Shown: one piece after another, positions 1-8,223 of the stretch
How the letters are laid out: each line of letters opens with the position of its first letter
Position numbering within the stretch: position 1 is the stretch's first letter
Source: Alistipes sp.
GTDB taxonomy: Bacteria > Bacteroidota > Bacteroidia > Bacteroidales > Rikenellaceae
Length of the DNA stretch: 64,000 bases
Assembly (NCBI GenBank): GCA_017631035.1
Contig: JAGBUB010000030.1
Coordinates: 1-64,000 of the forward strand
Direction of reading: 5' to 3'
Position numbers and translations under genes: made by a program
The notes under the pieces: generated by a model
Database searches by the model: none
Seen by the model: the letters and a program-made list of their open reading frames with translations, nothing else
What the model was told of the DNA's origin: nothing

Positions 1-264
1 TATCCCGAGCGCATCAAGATGCTCCACATCAAGGATGAGTTCGTTATCGGCGAGAGCGGCAAGATCAACTTCGAGGGTATCTTCAAGCAGTTCTACAAGA
101 ACGGTTACAAGGATTTCGTAGTTGAGATCGAGACTCCCCGTGATCTCCGCAACAAGACTAACGCTGACGGTAGCAAGTACACTCAGGATCAGATCGCTGC
201 TGAGATGTTCGAGGCTGCTAAGAAGAGCGCCGCTTACTTGCAGAACGCTAAGTTCGTTAAGTAA
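1..264 (+). CDS. Sugar phosphate isomerase/epimerase-like TIM-barrel protein, C-terminal part only
   Basis: This reading frame is open from base 1 and ends in TAA at 264, so only the last 87 codons are in the window and the start lies outside. The segment KMLHIKD followed by G-SGKINFEGIF and then VEIETPRD is the pattern of the last strands of the xylose isomerase-like / AP-endonuclease-2 TIM-barrel family, where an H-x-K-D strand and a following GxGxIDF loop help build the metal and substrate site. The substrate cannot be judged from this fragment. A terminator follows within 35 bases, so this is the last gene of its transcript. Confidence is moderate because most of the protein is missing. 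Confidence 0.6.
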   Translation, partial: YPERIKMLHIKDEFVIGESGKINFEGIFKQFYKNGYKDFVVEIETPRDLRNKTNADGSKYTQDQIAAEMFEAAKKSAAYLQNAKFVK

Positions 265-295
265 TTCGGTGCAATCGCGAGATTGCTAATATAAG

Positions 296-332
296 AGGCT
301 GTCCAACCCCGAGGTTGCGACAGCCTTTTTTT
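296..332 (+). terminator. Rho-independent terminator
   Basis: AGGCTGTC at the left pairs with GACAGCCT at the right, with an inner CAACC/GGTTG stem and a CCGA loop, followed by seven T. A small extra hairpin (GCAATC-GCGA-GATTGC, 271-286) lies just upstream. It ends the partial isomerase transcript. Confidence 0.9.
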
Positions 333-392
333 GTTTGGTGGTCATACGTTTAGCGCCGGCCCCCTTGCCAAGGCTGCTGGCCACAAATGCAA

Positions 393-427
393 AAGAGGAC
401 AACCCCGCAGGGATGCCCTCTTTTTTT
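393..427 (-). terminator. Terminator after the Lrp-type regulator
   Basis: AGAGG and CCTCT arms enclose a partly paired GC-rich loop, with A-runs on the left and T-runs on the right, so it can work in both directions. It lies 17 bases past the stop of the leftward regulator gene. Confidence 0.75.
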
Positions 428-443
428 GTCACTATAGTGAAGC

Positions 444-917
444 CTAATCGTCCAGGCAGTCGACGTGAATCTCGCGCTGGAACGACTCGTTGAGCGACAT
501 ATAGGTCTGTGTGCTCGACACACCCTCCACAAGCAAAATCTTGTCGAAGATGGTGCGCATCAGGTGCTCGTTGTCAAGGCAGTAGATCTTCACCATCAAG
601 TTGTAAGAGCCTGTGATGTAGTGGCACTCCACAATCTCGGGAATCTCCTTCAGGCGCTCCACCGTATCCTGCTGGCGAGTGATATCGCTCACGCGGATAG
701 AGATGAATGCACACACGTCGAAGCCCAGCGACTTGGGCGCTACCACCAGGCGGCTGCCCTGAATCACTCCCATATCCTCCAACTTCTTTATGCGCTGGTG
801 GATGGCTGCACCCGAGATGCCGCACTCGCGGGCAATCTCGAGGAAGGGTGTGCGGGCATTCTTAATCAGAAAACGCAGGATTTTTTTATCCGTTGCGTCC
901 AATGTAGTCTTTGCCAT
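444..917 (-). CDS. Lrp/AsnC-family transcriptional regulator
   Basis: The 157-residue protein has the usual length and layout of Lrp/AsnC regulators. An N-terminal winged helix-turn-helix covers about residues 5-60 (DATDKKILRFL, then IARECGISGAAIHQRIKKLE) and a C-terminal RAM ligand and oligomerisation domain covers about 70-150. It starts 17 bases after kbl on the same strand and is probably co-transcribed with it. Lrp-family proteins often sense amino acids, so control of threonine/glycine metabolism is a reasonable inference from the neighbour, but it is not shown. A terminator follows immediately. Confidence 0.88.
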   Translation of the reverse strand: MAKTTLDATDKKILRFLIKNARTPFLEIARECGISGAAIHQRIKKLEDMGVIQGSRLVVAPKSLGFDVCAFISIRVSDITRQQDTVERLKEIPEIVECHYITGSYNLMVKIYCLDNEHLMRTIFDKILLVEGVSSTQTYMSLNESFQREIHVDCLDD

Positions 918-934
918 ATAACTTTCTCGCTTTA

Positions 935-2122
935 TTATTTCAATACTCCCAACTCCTTGCCAATCTTTACGAAGGCCTCAACGCAACGGTCCAACTGCTC
1001 TACGGTGTGACCTGCCGATACCTGTACGCGGATACGAGCTTGACCCTTGGGTACTACGGGGTAGTAGAAACCTGTTACGAATACACCCTCCTCCTGCAAC
1101 TTGGCAGCGAAGTCCTGCGAGAGCTTGGCGTCGTACAACATAACGGCGCAGATAGCCGACTGTGTAGGCTTGATGTCGAAGCCGGCGGCAATCATCTTTG
1201 TGCGGAAGTGCTCAACGTTGGCAGCCAAGCGGTCGTGCAACTCGTCGCTCTCCTCCAGCATCTTGAACATCTCAATACCTGCACCAACTACTGCGGGGGG
1301 CAATGAGTTAGAGAAGAGGTAGGGGCGTGAACGCTGACGCAACATATCGATAATCTCCTTGCGGCCTGTTGTGAAACCACCCACAGCACCACCGAAGGCC
1401 TTACCCAAAGTACCTGTCAGGATATCCACCTCGCCACGCAAGTTGTAAAGCTCGGTAATACCACGACCTGTCGCGCCCAACACACCTGCCGAGTGGCACT
1501 CGTCAACCATAACCAGTGCGTCGTACTTCTCAGCCAGAGCGCAAATCTTGTCCAGAGGTGCGGCGTTGCCGTCCATCGAGAATACACCATCGGTTACGAT
1601 GATGCGGAAACGCTGTGCCTGTGCACGCTTCAGACAATCCTCCAACTCCTCCATATCGGCGTTGGCGTAGCGGTAGCGTACAGCCTTACAAAGACGCACA
1701 CCGTCGATGATTGAGGCGTGGTTCAGTGCATCAGAGATGATAGCATCCTGCTCGGTCAAGAGGGGCTCGAACACACCACCATTGGCATCGAAGCAAGCAG
1801 CGTAGAGGATTGTATCCTCGGTGCCGAAGTAGTCGGCGATAGCCTTCTCCAACTCCTTGTGCATATCCTGACAACCGCAGATGAAACGCACTGACGACAT
1901 ACCAAATCCGCGCTCGTCCATCGCACGCTTTGCGGCGTCGATAAGGCGCTGGTTGTCCGACAGACCGAGGTAGTTGTTGGCGCAGAAGTTAAGCACGGGC
2001 TTACCTGCCACTTCAATCTCGGCACGCTGGGGTGATTCGATTATTCGCTCGGTCTTGTAGAGACCTGCCGCCTTGATAGCGGCCAACTCCTGCTGGAGGT
2101 GTTCTTTAATCTTTCCGTACAT
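935..2122 (-). CDS. kbl: Glycine C-acetyltransferase (2-amino-3-ketobutyrate CoA ligase)
   Basis: The 395-residue PLP enzyme of the alpha-oxoamine synthase family cleaves 2-amino-3-oxobutyrate with CoA into glycine and acetyl-CoA, the second step of threonine breakdown. Visible marks are NFCANNYLGL near residue 45, SSVRFICG near 76, DALNHASIID with His135, VDECHSAG with Asp207, and TGTLGKAFGG with the PLP lysine at 241. Length and N-terminus match the family closely. It sits between a glycosyltransferase (38-base gap) and an Lrp-type regulator (17-base gap). Threonine dehydrogenase, its usual partner, is not in the window. BioF-type enzymes are the close alternative, but the N-terminus and the IICGCQD-like segment favour Kbl. 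Confidence 0.9.
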   Translation of the reverse strand: MYGKIKEHLQQELAAIKAAGLYKTERIIESPQRAEIEVAGKPVLNFCANNYLGLSDNQRLIDAAKRAMDERGFGMSSVRFICGCQDMHKELEKAIADYFGTEDTILYAACFDANGGVFEPLLTEQDAIISDALNHASIIDGVRLCKAVRYRYANADMEELEDCLKRAQAQRFRIIVTDGVFSMDGNAAPLDKICALAEKYDALVMVDECHSAGVLGATGRGITELYNLRGEVDILTGTLGKAFGGAVGGFTTGRKEIIDMLRQRSRPYLFSNSLPPAVVGAGIEMFKMLEESDELHDRLAANVEHFRTKMIAAGFDIKPTQSAICAVMLYDAKLSQDFAAKLQEEGVFVTGFYYPVVPKGQARIRVQVSAGHTVEQLDRCVEAFVKIGKELGVLK

Positions 2123-2160
2123 AGCTTTTTGATTTATATATTTTTGTTATTTGTCTCTCG

Positions 2161-3057
2161 TTAGTATTTGCCCAGTCGCTCGTTGATGCCGTCGCGGTAG
2201 GCTCGCCACAGACGTGCCACGTCGCCAAACTCCCAGCCCTTGCCAAGTGGAGCCGATATTGCGGCCGTGAAGATGTAGCCCACAACGCCTATGAAGCCAC
2301 GCAGATAGCGCACGCCCCACGTCTTGCCGTAGTGGTGGTTCAAGTAGGCAGAGTTACGCACGTGGTAGAATCGCTTCCACTTCTTCTTGCGCTCGCGCTC
2401 GGCCCACGTGTCATCGCTGAAGAATAGCTGCTTGTCCATCTCTGCCGCAGGCACATACATAATCTTCCAGCCCGCCAATACGGTGCGCAGGCAGTAGTCG
2501 GTGTCGTCGCAGAAGATGAAGAGCTCCTTGTTCGGCAGGCCTATCTGCTCGACCACGGCGCGACGAATGAAGGGACCCTCAAATGCTGTGCCCACAATCT
2601 CGGTCGGGCCATCGACCTGCATCTTGCGCAACTTGCCCTCGTACATCGACGAAAATGGATTGGTGAGGTTGTAACGCTGGAAGTCGTTGGTGAATATCTT
2701 GCCATCGAGGAATCGGCGTGGTGCAAGCATACCCACCTTCTCGTCGCTGGCCTCCTTGAGCAGAGCCGTAAGGCAACCCTCGCGGGGGAACACATCGTCG
2801 TCCATACACCAAATCCAGTCGGCGCCACCCTTGTAGGCGGCATCGATACCTGTGTAGAATCCACCCGAACCACCCACGTTTGACTGGTGGATGACGAGCA
2901 GGTCGCTCTGGCTGTCGAGCCACTCGGCGGTGCCGTCGGTAGAACCATTGTTCACCACCAGAATGGTAGTCAACTCCTTTTGGCGGCGCAGCGCCTCGAT
3001 ATTCTTTTTGAGTAACTCCTTGCGGTTGAAGGTTACGACAACGGCTGTGATATTCAT
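2161..3057 (-). CDS. Family 2 glycosyltransferase (rhamnosyl/galactofuranosyl-transferase-like)
   Basis: MNITAVVVTFNRKELL opens a GT-A fold of 298 residues. VVNNGSTDGT near residue 35 is the nucleotide-sugar loop and CMDDDVFP at 85-90 is the metal-binding DxD motif. The later IFCDDTDYCLR segment resembles the ED(T)DY acceptor motif of GlfT/WbbL-like enzymes. It should transfer a sugar from a nucleotide donor to an envelope glycan in the cytoplasm. The frame is open upstream to another Met, but the Met at 3057 is preferred because it starts the conserved beta strand and lies about 20 bases after a predicted transcription start. The acceptor is unknown. Confidence 0.85.
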   Translation of the reverse strand: MNITAVVVTFNRKELLKKNIEALRRQKELTTILVVNNGSTDGTAEWLDSQSDLLVIHQSNVGGSGGFYTGIDAAYKGGADWIWCMDDDVFPREGCLTALLKEASDEKVGMLAPRRFLDGKIFTNDFQRYNLTNPFSSMYEGKLRKMQVDGPTEIVGTAFEGPFIRRAVVEQIGLPNKELFIFCDDTDYCLRTVLAGWKIMYVPAAEMDKQLFFSDDTWAERERKKKWKRFYHVRNSAYLNHHYGKTWGVRYLRGFIGVVGYIFTAAISAPLGKGWEFGDVARLWRAYRDGINERLGKY

Positions 3058-3081
3058 ATGCACTCTACTTACAATTTTCAA

Positions 3082-3112
3082 CAAAATTACTAAACATTAT
3101 CAACACAAGCAA
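3082..3112 (-). promoter_or_regulatory. Bacteroidetes-type promoter for the glycosyltransferase
   Basis: Read leftward, TTG (3112-3110), a 20-base spacer and TAATTTTG (3089-3082) match the -33 and -7 consensus. The predicted start is near 3077, giving a leader of about 20 bases. Confidence 0.6.
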
Positions 3113-3241
3113 TAGTTTTGGCTCTTATTTTCGCGTTTTAATTACAAATTGTAATACCTTCTGCTCAAATGGTGGCAAAAACAAACCTTCATCAACTAAT
3201 AGTTTGTTAACGTCAGCGGTCTCACATTTCACGCGCGGGCG

Positions 3242-3272
3242 TTGCAAAATCGGCAAACAATGAGTAACTTTG
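3242..3272 (+). promoter_or_regulatory. folE: Bacteroidetes-type promoter overlapping the folE start region
   Basis: TTG (3242-3244), a 20-base spacer and TAACTTTG (3265-3272) fit the TTTG/TAnnTTTG consensus. The element ends only eight bases before the ATG at 3281, so the mRNA should be almost leaderless. The in-frame ATG at 3260 would lie upstream of the transcription start. Confidence 0.65.
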
Positions 3273-3280
3273 CCTCGTAT

Positions 3281-3886
3281 ATGGAACAGAATTACATTCG
3301 CGAAGAGCGTTACGACGCTGACCGCATCGAAAAACTTGCATACCACTATCGTGAAATTCTCGCTCTGCTGGGTGAGGACCCCCAGCGTGAGGGCCTGATT
3401 AAGACCCCCGAGCGTGTAGCCAAGGCTATGTCGTTCGTTACAAGGGGCTACTCGCAGGACCCCATCGAGATCATCAACTCGGCCATCTTTACCGAGGAGT
3501 ATCAGCAGATGGTGCTCGTCAAGGACATCGAGCTCTTCTCGATGTGCGAACATCATATGATGCCCTTTGTGGGTAAGGCTCACGTTGCCTACATTCCCAA
3601 CGGCAAGATCACCGGCCTGTCGAAGATTGCCCGCGTGGTGGAGTGCTTCGCCCGTCGTCTGCAGGTGCAGGAGCGCCTGACGGTGCAGATTCGTGACTGC
3701 ATACAGCAGGCACTGAACCCCATCGGTGTGGCCGTAGTTATCGAGGCGAGCCATATGTGTATGCAGATGCGTGGCGTTGAGAAGCTGGGCTCGGCAACTA
3801 CCACATCGGCCTTTACAGGTGTGTTCCTCAAGGATACCCGCACACGCGAGGAGTTCCTTACGTTGATTAGCAACAAATATCGTTAA
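3281..3886 (+). CDS. folE: GTP cyclohydrolase I
   Basis: The 201-residue protein converts GTP to 7,8-dihydroneopterin triphosphate, the first step of folate and of queuosine/pterin synthesis, in the cytoplasm as a toroidal homodecamer. The zinc site is visible as MCEHHMMPF (Cys89, His92) and SHMCMQMRG (Cys160), together with [13 protein letters not shown] and the C-terminal RxEFLxLI. In-frame starts exist at 3242 (TTG) and 3260 (ATG). The start at 3281 is preferred because the predicted promoter covers 3242-3272. The next gene begins two bases after its stop, so the lipoprotein genes behind it are probably co-transcribed. queD, a downstream pterin enzyme, lies at 17.1 kb. Confidence 0.93.
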   Translation: MEQNYIREERYDADRIEKLAYHYREILALLGEDPQREGLIKTPERVAKAMSFVTRGYSQDPIEIINSAIFTEEYQQMVLVKDIELFSMCEHHMMPFVGKAHVAYIPNGKITGLSKIARVVECFARRLQVQERLTVQIRDCIQQALNPIGVAVVIEASHMCMQMRGVEKLGSATTTSAFTGVFLKDTRTREEFLTLISNKYR

Positions 3887-3887
3887 T

Positions 3888-4724
3888 ATGCCACTGCGTC
3901 TACTTTACATCCTCAGCCTTGTGCTGCTTGTAGGCTGTTCGCCCAAGTCAGGTGGAGAGAGCCAGCTGAAGGTTATTTCCTACAACATCCGTTATACGGG
4001 CGAGCCTACGACCGATGGCGAAAACCATTGGGATTGGCGTCGTGCCGCATCGATCAATATGGTGCGCGAGGAGCAACCCGCAGTGATGGGTGTGCAGGAG
4101 GCTTTGGCTGAGCAGTTGCAGTTTTTGGACGAAAACCTGCCCGAGTATGACTACGTTGGCGTTGGTCGCGACGATGGCAAGAGTGCCGGCGAACATATGG
4201 CTATCTTCTATCTCAAGGAGAGAGTCACTCTCGAGGATTGGGGCACATTCTGGCTTTCGCAGACTCCCAACCAGGTGACTATGGGCTGGGATGCCGTTTG
4301 CTACCGCACCTGCACCTGGGCTTTGATGCAGGATAAGACAACGGGCAATAGGTTTGCCATCTTCAATACTCACCTCGACCATCGTGGCGAGCAGGCCCGC
4401 GAGCAGAGCATCGTACTTATCGTAAATCGAATCAAGGAGCTCATACCCGAGGGTACACCCCTGTTGCTTACGGGCGACTTTAACTCTACGACCGACAGCG
4501 ATATTTACGCTCCGTTGAAGGCCGTTATGCAGGATGCCCGCGAGGTAGCTGCGCAGAGCGACCATAGAAGCACCTTCAACGGCTGGGGCCGAGGCAATTC
4601 GGTTATCGACCACATCTTCTGTCGAGGTGCCGAGGTAGATAGCTTCAAGGTGCTGTGCGACAAGAACTATGGTGCTCCCTACATTTCGGATCACTACCCC
4701 GTAGTGGCTGAGGTACGATTTTAA
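3888..4724 (+). CDS. Endonuclease/exonuclease/phosphatase (EEP) family lipoprotein, copy 1
   Basis: The protein has 278 residues. The first 17 form a lipoprotein signal ending in LLVGC, so it should be anchored in the envelope. The mature part is one EEP (DNase I-like) domain: VISYNIR, then the metal ligand in VQEA, LLLTGDFNS with the catalytic Asp/Asn pair, and SDHYPVV with the terminal Asp-His pair. The usual signatures and length (about 260) are complete, so it should be an active metal-dependent phosphodiesterase or phosphatase. The natural substrate (phosphoester, nucleic acid or lipid head group) cannot be read from sequence. It starts two bases after folE and is followed after 26 bases by a close paralogue. 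Confidence 0.85.
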   Translation: MPLRLLYILSLVLLVGCSPKSGGESQLKVISYNIRYTGEPTTDGENHWDWRRAASINMVREEQPAVMGVQEALAEQLQFLDENLPEYDYVGVGRDDGKSAGEHMAIFYLKERVTLEDWGTFWLSQTPNQVTMGWDAVCYRTCTWALMQDKTTGNRFAIFNTHLDHRGEQAREQSIVLIVNRIKELIPEGTPLLLTGDFNSTTDSDIYAPLKAVMQDAREVAAQSDHRSTFNGWGRGNSVIDHIFCRGAEVDSFKVLCDKNYGAPYISDHYPVVAEVRF

Positions 4725-4750
4725 AACATAAACTAAAAACCAATAGACAA

Positions 4751-5581
4751 ATGAAAAAGATTCTGTTATTTGCCCTTACGGCAGCAGTAGCACTTGGTGT
4801 TACATCGTGTGCCGAGAAAAAGAACGACATTAAGGTAATCTCGTACAACGTGCGCGTGAACGTTGAGAGCGATGGTGAGAACAAGTGGGATTTGCGTAAG
4901 CACGCCTCTGTTGCAATGATTCTCGAGGAGAAGCCCACCATCTTCGGTCTGCAGGAGGCTAAGCCCGAGCAGATGCAGTACCTGGTTGACAACCTGCCCC
5001 AGTATGGCCACATCGGCGTAGGCCGCGAGGATGGTGTATCGGAGGGTGAGCATATGACTGTTTTCTACCTCAAGGACGAGGTGGAGCTTTTGGATGGCGG
5101 TACCTTCTGGCTCTCGGAGACTCCCGAGGAGCCCTCGATGGGTTGGGATGCTGCGTGCAAGCGCTCTTGCACCTGGACCAAGATGCGTATGAAGGACACA
5201 GGCAAGGAGTTCGCCTACATCAACACTCACCTCGACCACGTAGGTAAGGTGGCTCAGCGCGAGGGCTTGGCTCTTATCTGCCGCCGCTTCGCCGAGATCG
5301 TACCCGTAGGTATGCCCGCATTCCTTACAGCCGACTTCAACGCCGTTACCACTGACCCTATCTTCGAGCCCCTGAATGCCGAGATGTTGGATGCTCGCGA
5401 GGTAGCTCCCGAGACAGATAAGCGTGGTACTTTCAACGGTTGGGGTAAGGCCGACTCGGTTATCGACCACATCTTCTTCCGTGGTGCTGAGGCTCACTCG
5501 TTCAAGGTGTTGCGCGACAAGGATTATGGTGCTCCCTACATCTCTGATCACTATCCCGTTGTAATGACAGCAACTTTCTAA
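4751..5581 (+). CDS. Endonuclease/exonuclease/phosphatase (EEP) family lipoprotein, copy 2
   Basis: The 276-residue protein is a clear tandem paralogue of the gene before it, aligning end to end: VISYNVR, GLQEAKPEQMQ, HMTVFYLKDE, STFNGWG-like GTFNGWGKADSVIDHIF and SDHYPV. A signal peptide ends at TSC (Cys20), so it is also a predicted lipoprotein. All EEP active-site motifs are kept. The pair probably arose by local duplication, and divergence outside the motifs suggests different substrates. An imperfectly palindromic repeat element begins directly after its stop codon and may shape the 3' end of the mRNA. Confidence 0.85.
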   Translation: MKKILLFALTAAVALGVTSCAEKKNDIKVISYNVRVNVESDGENKWDLRKHASVAMILEEKPTIFGLQEAKPEQMQYLVDNLPQYGHIGVGREDGVSEGEHMTVFYLKDEVELLDGGTFWLSETPEEPSMGWDAACKRSCTWTKMRMKDTGKEFAYINTHLDHVGKVAQREGLALICRRFAEIVPVGMPAFLTADFNAVTTDPIFEPLNAEMLDAREVAPETDKRGTFNGWGKADSVIDHIFFRGAEAHSFKVLRDKDYGAPYISDHYPVVMTATF

Positions 5582-5702
5582 ATATTGTCTAACAAGTCTC
5601 TTTTGGCGTCTGGCTTGCCCTCGAAATCCTCATTTACGAAGAGTAAACTGCGGTTTCTCGGCCTGCGACCAGCCTCAAAATAGATCTTGTTATACCATAT
5701 TT
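5582..5702 (+). repeat. Palindromic intergenic repeat, short form, copy 1
   Basis: This copy of about 120 bases begins right after the stop codon at 5581. The left arm (TAACAAGTCTCTTTTGGCG) is complementary, with mismatches, to the right arm that ends in CAAAATAGATCTTGTTA. The internal segments TTTACG and AGTAAACTGCGGTTTCT are shared with the copies at 38270, 49635 and 61307. All four copies read the same way relative to the gene upstream. Confidence 0.8.
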
Positions 5703-5765
5703 AATTAATCATATGTAGGCTACTAACTTTTCAGTTGGTAGCCTATTCTTTTGCTATATTTTTGC

Positions 5766-5773
5766 TATCTTTG
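5766..5773 (+). promoter_or_regulatory. -7 promoter element before the Mrp ATPase
   Basis: TATCTTTG matches the -7 consensus exactly. No good -33 TTTG is seen at the proper distance. It lies 21 bases before the ATG at 5795. Confidence 0.5.
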
Positions 5774-5794
5774 CTTAACAAAAACAACAAGATT

Positions 5795-6844
5795 ATGGAA
5801 CAACAAATACGAAAACTTCTCTCAGGCATCGTGCATCCCGAGACTCAGCAGGACATCGTGGCAAGCGGTGTGCTGGAGCAGGTCACAGCCCGCGAGGATA
5901 AGATAACCGTCGTACTCTGCTTTCAGAAGGCACGCGACCCCTTTGCAGTACGCATCCGCAACCTTGTGGAGAAGACTCTGCAGGAGGCCTATCCCGCAGC
6001 CGAGGGTAACATCACCGTGGTAATGAAGGAGGGCACACCCCGTCCGCCACAGCCCAAGCGCGAGAGCACCACTGTGAAGGTGGGCAAGATCATTGCCGTA
6101 GCCTCGGGTAAGGGTGGTGTAGGTAAATCAACCGTTACGGCCAACCTCGCCCTCACGCTTCGCAATATGGGTTATCGTGTGGGTGTTCTCGATGCCGATA
6201 TCTATGGCCCTTCACAGCACAAGATGTTTGGCGTGGAGGATTACCTGCCCGATGCAGTGCAGGAGGATGGCAACGACTACATCGTGCCTGCCGTGAGTAT
6301 GGATATCGAGCTGATGTCGATCGGCTTCTTCATCAACCCCAACGATGCGCTTATGTGGCGCGGTGCGATGGCAACCAACGCACTGAAGCAGCTCCTGCAC
6401 CAGACCAAGTGGGGCGGATTGGATTTCCTCCTTATCGATATGCCTCCCGGAACGGGTGATATTCACCTTACGATGATTTCGGAGATTAAGATGGATGGCG
6501 CCGTAATCGTCTCTACCCCTCAGCAGGTGGCCGTAGCCGATGTGGTGCGTGGCGTGGAGATGTTCCGCCACGAGCAGGTGGCAGTGCCCGTGTTGGGTGT
6601 TGTGGAGAATATGGCGTGGTTTACACCCAAGGAGTTGCCCGACAACAAGTATTACATCTTTGGTCAGGGCGGTGCCAAGCGCTATGCCGAGCAGGCGGGC
6701 GTGCCGTTCCTTGGCGAGATACCCCTCATTCAGACCATTATGGAGGGTGGCGAGTGCGGAACACCTACGGTTGAGACCGATACGGATGTTGAGCGTTACT
6801 ACCGCCTTGTTGCCGAGCGAATGATATCGCAGCTCTTCAAATAG
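5795..6844 (+). CDS. Mrp/NBP35-family iron-sulfur carrier ATPase (ApbC-like)
   Basis: The 349-residue protein has an N-terminal MIP18/DUF59 domain (about 1-80) followed by a deviant-Walker P-loop ATPase. GKGGVGKST sits at 105-113, then LDADIYGPS, and later IDMPPGTGD. Members carry and deliver Fe-S clusters to target proteins in the cytoplasm. The C-terminal CxxC found in many Mrp/ApbC proteins is absent: the equivalent stretch is [17 protein letters not shown]. This may be a lineage feature, but it is worth noting. The Met at 5795 is preferred over an upstream in-frame ATG because it follows the -7 element and starts the DUF59 domain. Confidence 0.88.
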   Translation: MEQQIRKLLSGIVHPETQQDIVASGVLEQVTAREDKITVVLCFQKARDPFAVRIRNLVEKTLQEAYPAAEGNITVVMKEGTPRPPQPKRESTTVKVGKIIAVASGKGGVGKSTVTANLALTLRNMGYRVGVLDADIYGPSQHKMFGVEDYLPDAVQEDGNDYIVPAVSMDIELMSIGFFINPNDALMWRGAMATNALKQLLHQTKWGGLDFLLIDMPPGTGDIHLTMISEIKMDGAVIVSTPQQVAVADVVRGVEMFRHEQVAVPVLGVVENMAWFTPKELPDNKYYIFGQGGAKRYAEQAGVPFLGEIPLIQTIMEGGECGTPTVETDTDVERYYRLVAERMISQLFK

Positions 6845-6865
6845 AGTCTTACGTTCAAATAAAAT

Positions 6866-6899
6866 AGGCTGTTCCCCAATGGAGAACAGCCTTATTTTT
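6866..6899. terminator. Bidirectional terminator between convergent genes
   Basis: AGGCTGTTC and GAACAGCCT arms (9 bp), with a TATTTTT tail to the right and an A-rich stretch to the left, stand between the rightward Mrp gene and the leftward esterase gene. Confidence 0.85.
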
Positions 6900-6936
6900 A
6901 TGCTTTCCACAAATGTGGATAACGGGAAGAGGTGTT

Positions 6937-8097
6937 TTACTTGAACAACAACTGACCGAATGTGTTCAGGTAGTGACGCCAGTTGCTCCAAGTGTGACCA
7001 CCGCCATTGATATACATTGTGTGGGGCATATCCAAACGAGTAAGCATCTGGTCCATAACCTGTGTGCCGGGATAAGCGAAGTCAGCGTTACCGCAACCTA
7101 CCCAGTACAACTTATAACCAGCCTTCTTGATACCCTGCAAAGCAGCTACAGCCTCCTCGGTGTCGCGCATACCGCAGCTCATCGGGCAGATGTAGTCGAA
7201 CAAATCGGGATACAAACCTGTAACGGCAGTAGTGTGACCACCACCCATTGACAAACCTGCAACGGCACGTGAAGCCTTGTTAGCCTTTACGCGGAAGTGC
7301 TTCTCGATGTAAGGAACGATATCCTTAGCAAGTGAGTGAACGTAAGCATTAGCTACAGCCTGACCCTCCTTTACGGGGAGCTTCAAAGGTGAAGCAGCCT
7401 GCTGGTTGGGGTTACCGTTAGGCATAACGATAAGCATAGGAACTGCCAAACCCTTCTCGATGAGGTTGTCCATAATCTGGCAAGCGCGACCCATATTGCT
7501 CCAAGCATCCTCGTCGCCACCACCACCGTGCAACAGATAGAGTACGGGGTACTTTGTCTTTGCATTCTTGGGATCGTCATAGCCGTAGGGAGTGTAAACA
7601 TACATACGGCGGTTCAAACCCAATGAGGGGCTGTCGTACCATACCTTTGTAAGGTTACCACGCTGGTTAGCCTCGAAGTAGTTCTCAGTGAAGTCACCAG
7701 GAACAATCAAGATGCTCAGGTAGCGAGTACCGTCACGCTGCTGCATTACGTTGCTGGGGTCGTTTACTGCTACGCCGTCAACGATGAAGTTGTAGGTGTA
7801 GAGCTCGGGTGCGGGCATATCAATAGTGTACTCCCATACGCCCTGTGCGTTGCGAGTCATATCGGCTGTGATGGGCACCTCACTCTCGCGACCGTTGTAG
7901 GTAACCTTCTGAGTAGGCATAAAACCACCGGTGATCTGCACGCGTGTAGCGTAAGAAGCAGCCAGACGGAAGGTAATCTTGCCATCCTTAAACTCGGGAG
8001 AAGCAGTGTTGCCTGTGCCAACGAAGTTAGCCAACTCCTGTGCGCCAAGGCTCAACGAGAGCATCAACGCCGCTGTAAAAAGTAAAAGTTTTTTCAT
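6937..8097 (-). CDS. Secreted carbohydrate esterase (CE1/enterochelin-esterase-like)
   Basis: The 386-residue protein has a signal peptide (about 1-19, ending GAQ), an N-terminal beta-sandwich of about 100 residues resembling the immunoglobulin/CBM48-like module of esterase-D type enzymes, and a C-terminal alpha/beta-hydrolase. The nucleophile elbow is AGLSMGGG (Ser283), the oxyanion region is LLHGGGGDEDAW and the catalytic His is in NGGGHTWSNW. Relatives act as feruloyl or acetyl esterases on plant polysaccharides or on siderophore esters. The exact substrate is not decided here. The start at 8097 is chosen because it opens a normal signal peptide. The frame upstream is open but implausible. 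Confidence 0.82.
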   Translation of the reverse strand: MKKLLLFTAALMLSLSLGAQELANFVGTGNTASPEFKDGKITFRLAASYATRVQITGGFMPTQKVTYNGRESEVPITADMTRNAQGVWEYTIDMPAPELYTYNFIVDGVAVNDPSNVMQQRDGTRYLSILIVPGDFTENYFEANQRGNLTKVWYDSPSLGLNRRMYVYTPYGYDDPKNAKTKYPVLYLLHGGGGDEDAWSNMGRACQIMDNLIEKGLAVPMLIVMPNGNPNQQAASPLKLPVKEGQAVANAYVHSLAKDIVPYIEKHFRVKANKASRAVAGLSMGGGHTTAVTGLYPDLFDYICPMSCGMRDTEEAVAALQGIKKAGYKLYWVGCGNADFAYPGTQVMDQMLTRLDMPHTMYINGGGHTWSNWRHYLNTFGQLLFK

Positions 8098-8183
8098 AAT
8101 ATTAAGTTTTAGGTTAGTAACACTTATGTACAAATTTACAAAAAAAATCGCCCCACACAATCAAAATCGTTATTTTTTTAAAG

Positions 8184-8220
8184 CAAAAAAGCAATGGACC
8201 ACTCCGTCCACTGCTTTTTT
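8184..8220 (-). terminator. Terminator after the UvrD helicase gene
   Basis: On the leftward strand GCAGTGGAC pairs with GTCCATTGC (one G-U pair) around a GGAGTG loop, followed by a run of T. It separates the helicase gene from the esterase gene. Confidence 0.85.
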
Positions 8221-8223
8221 CTA

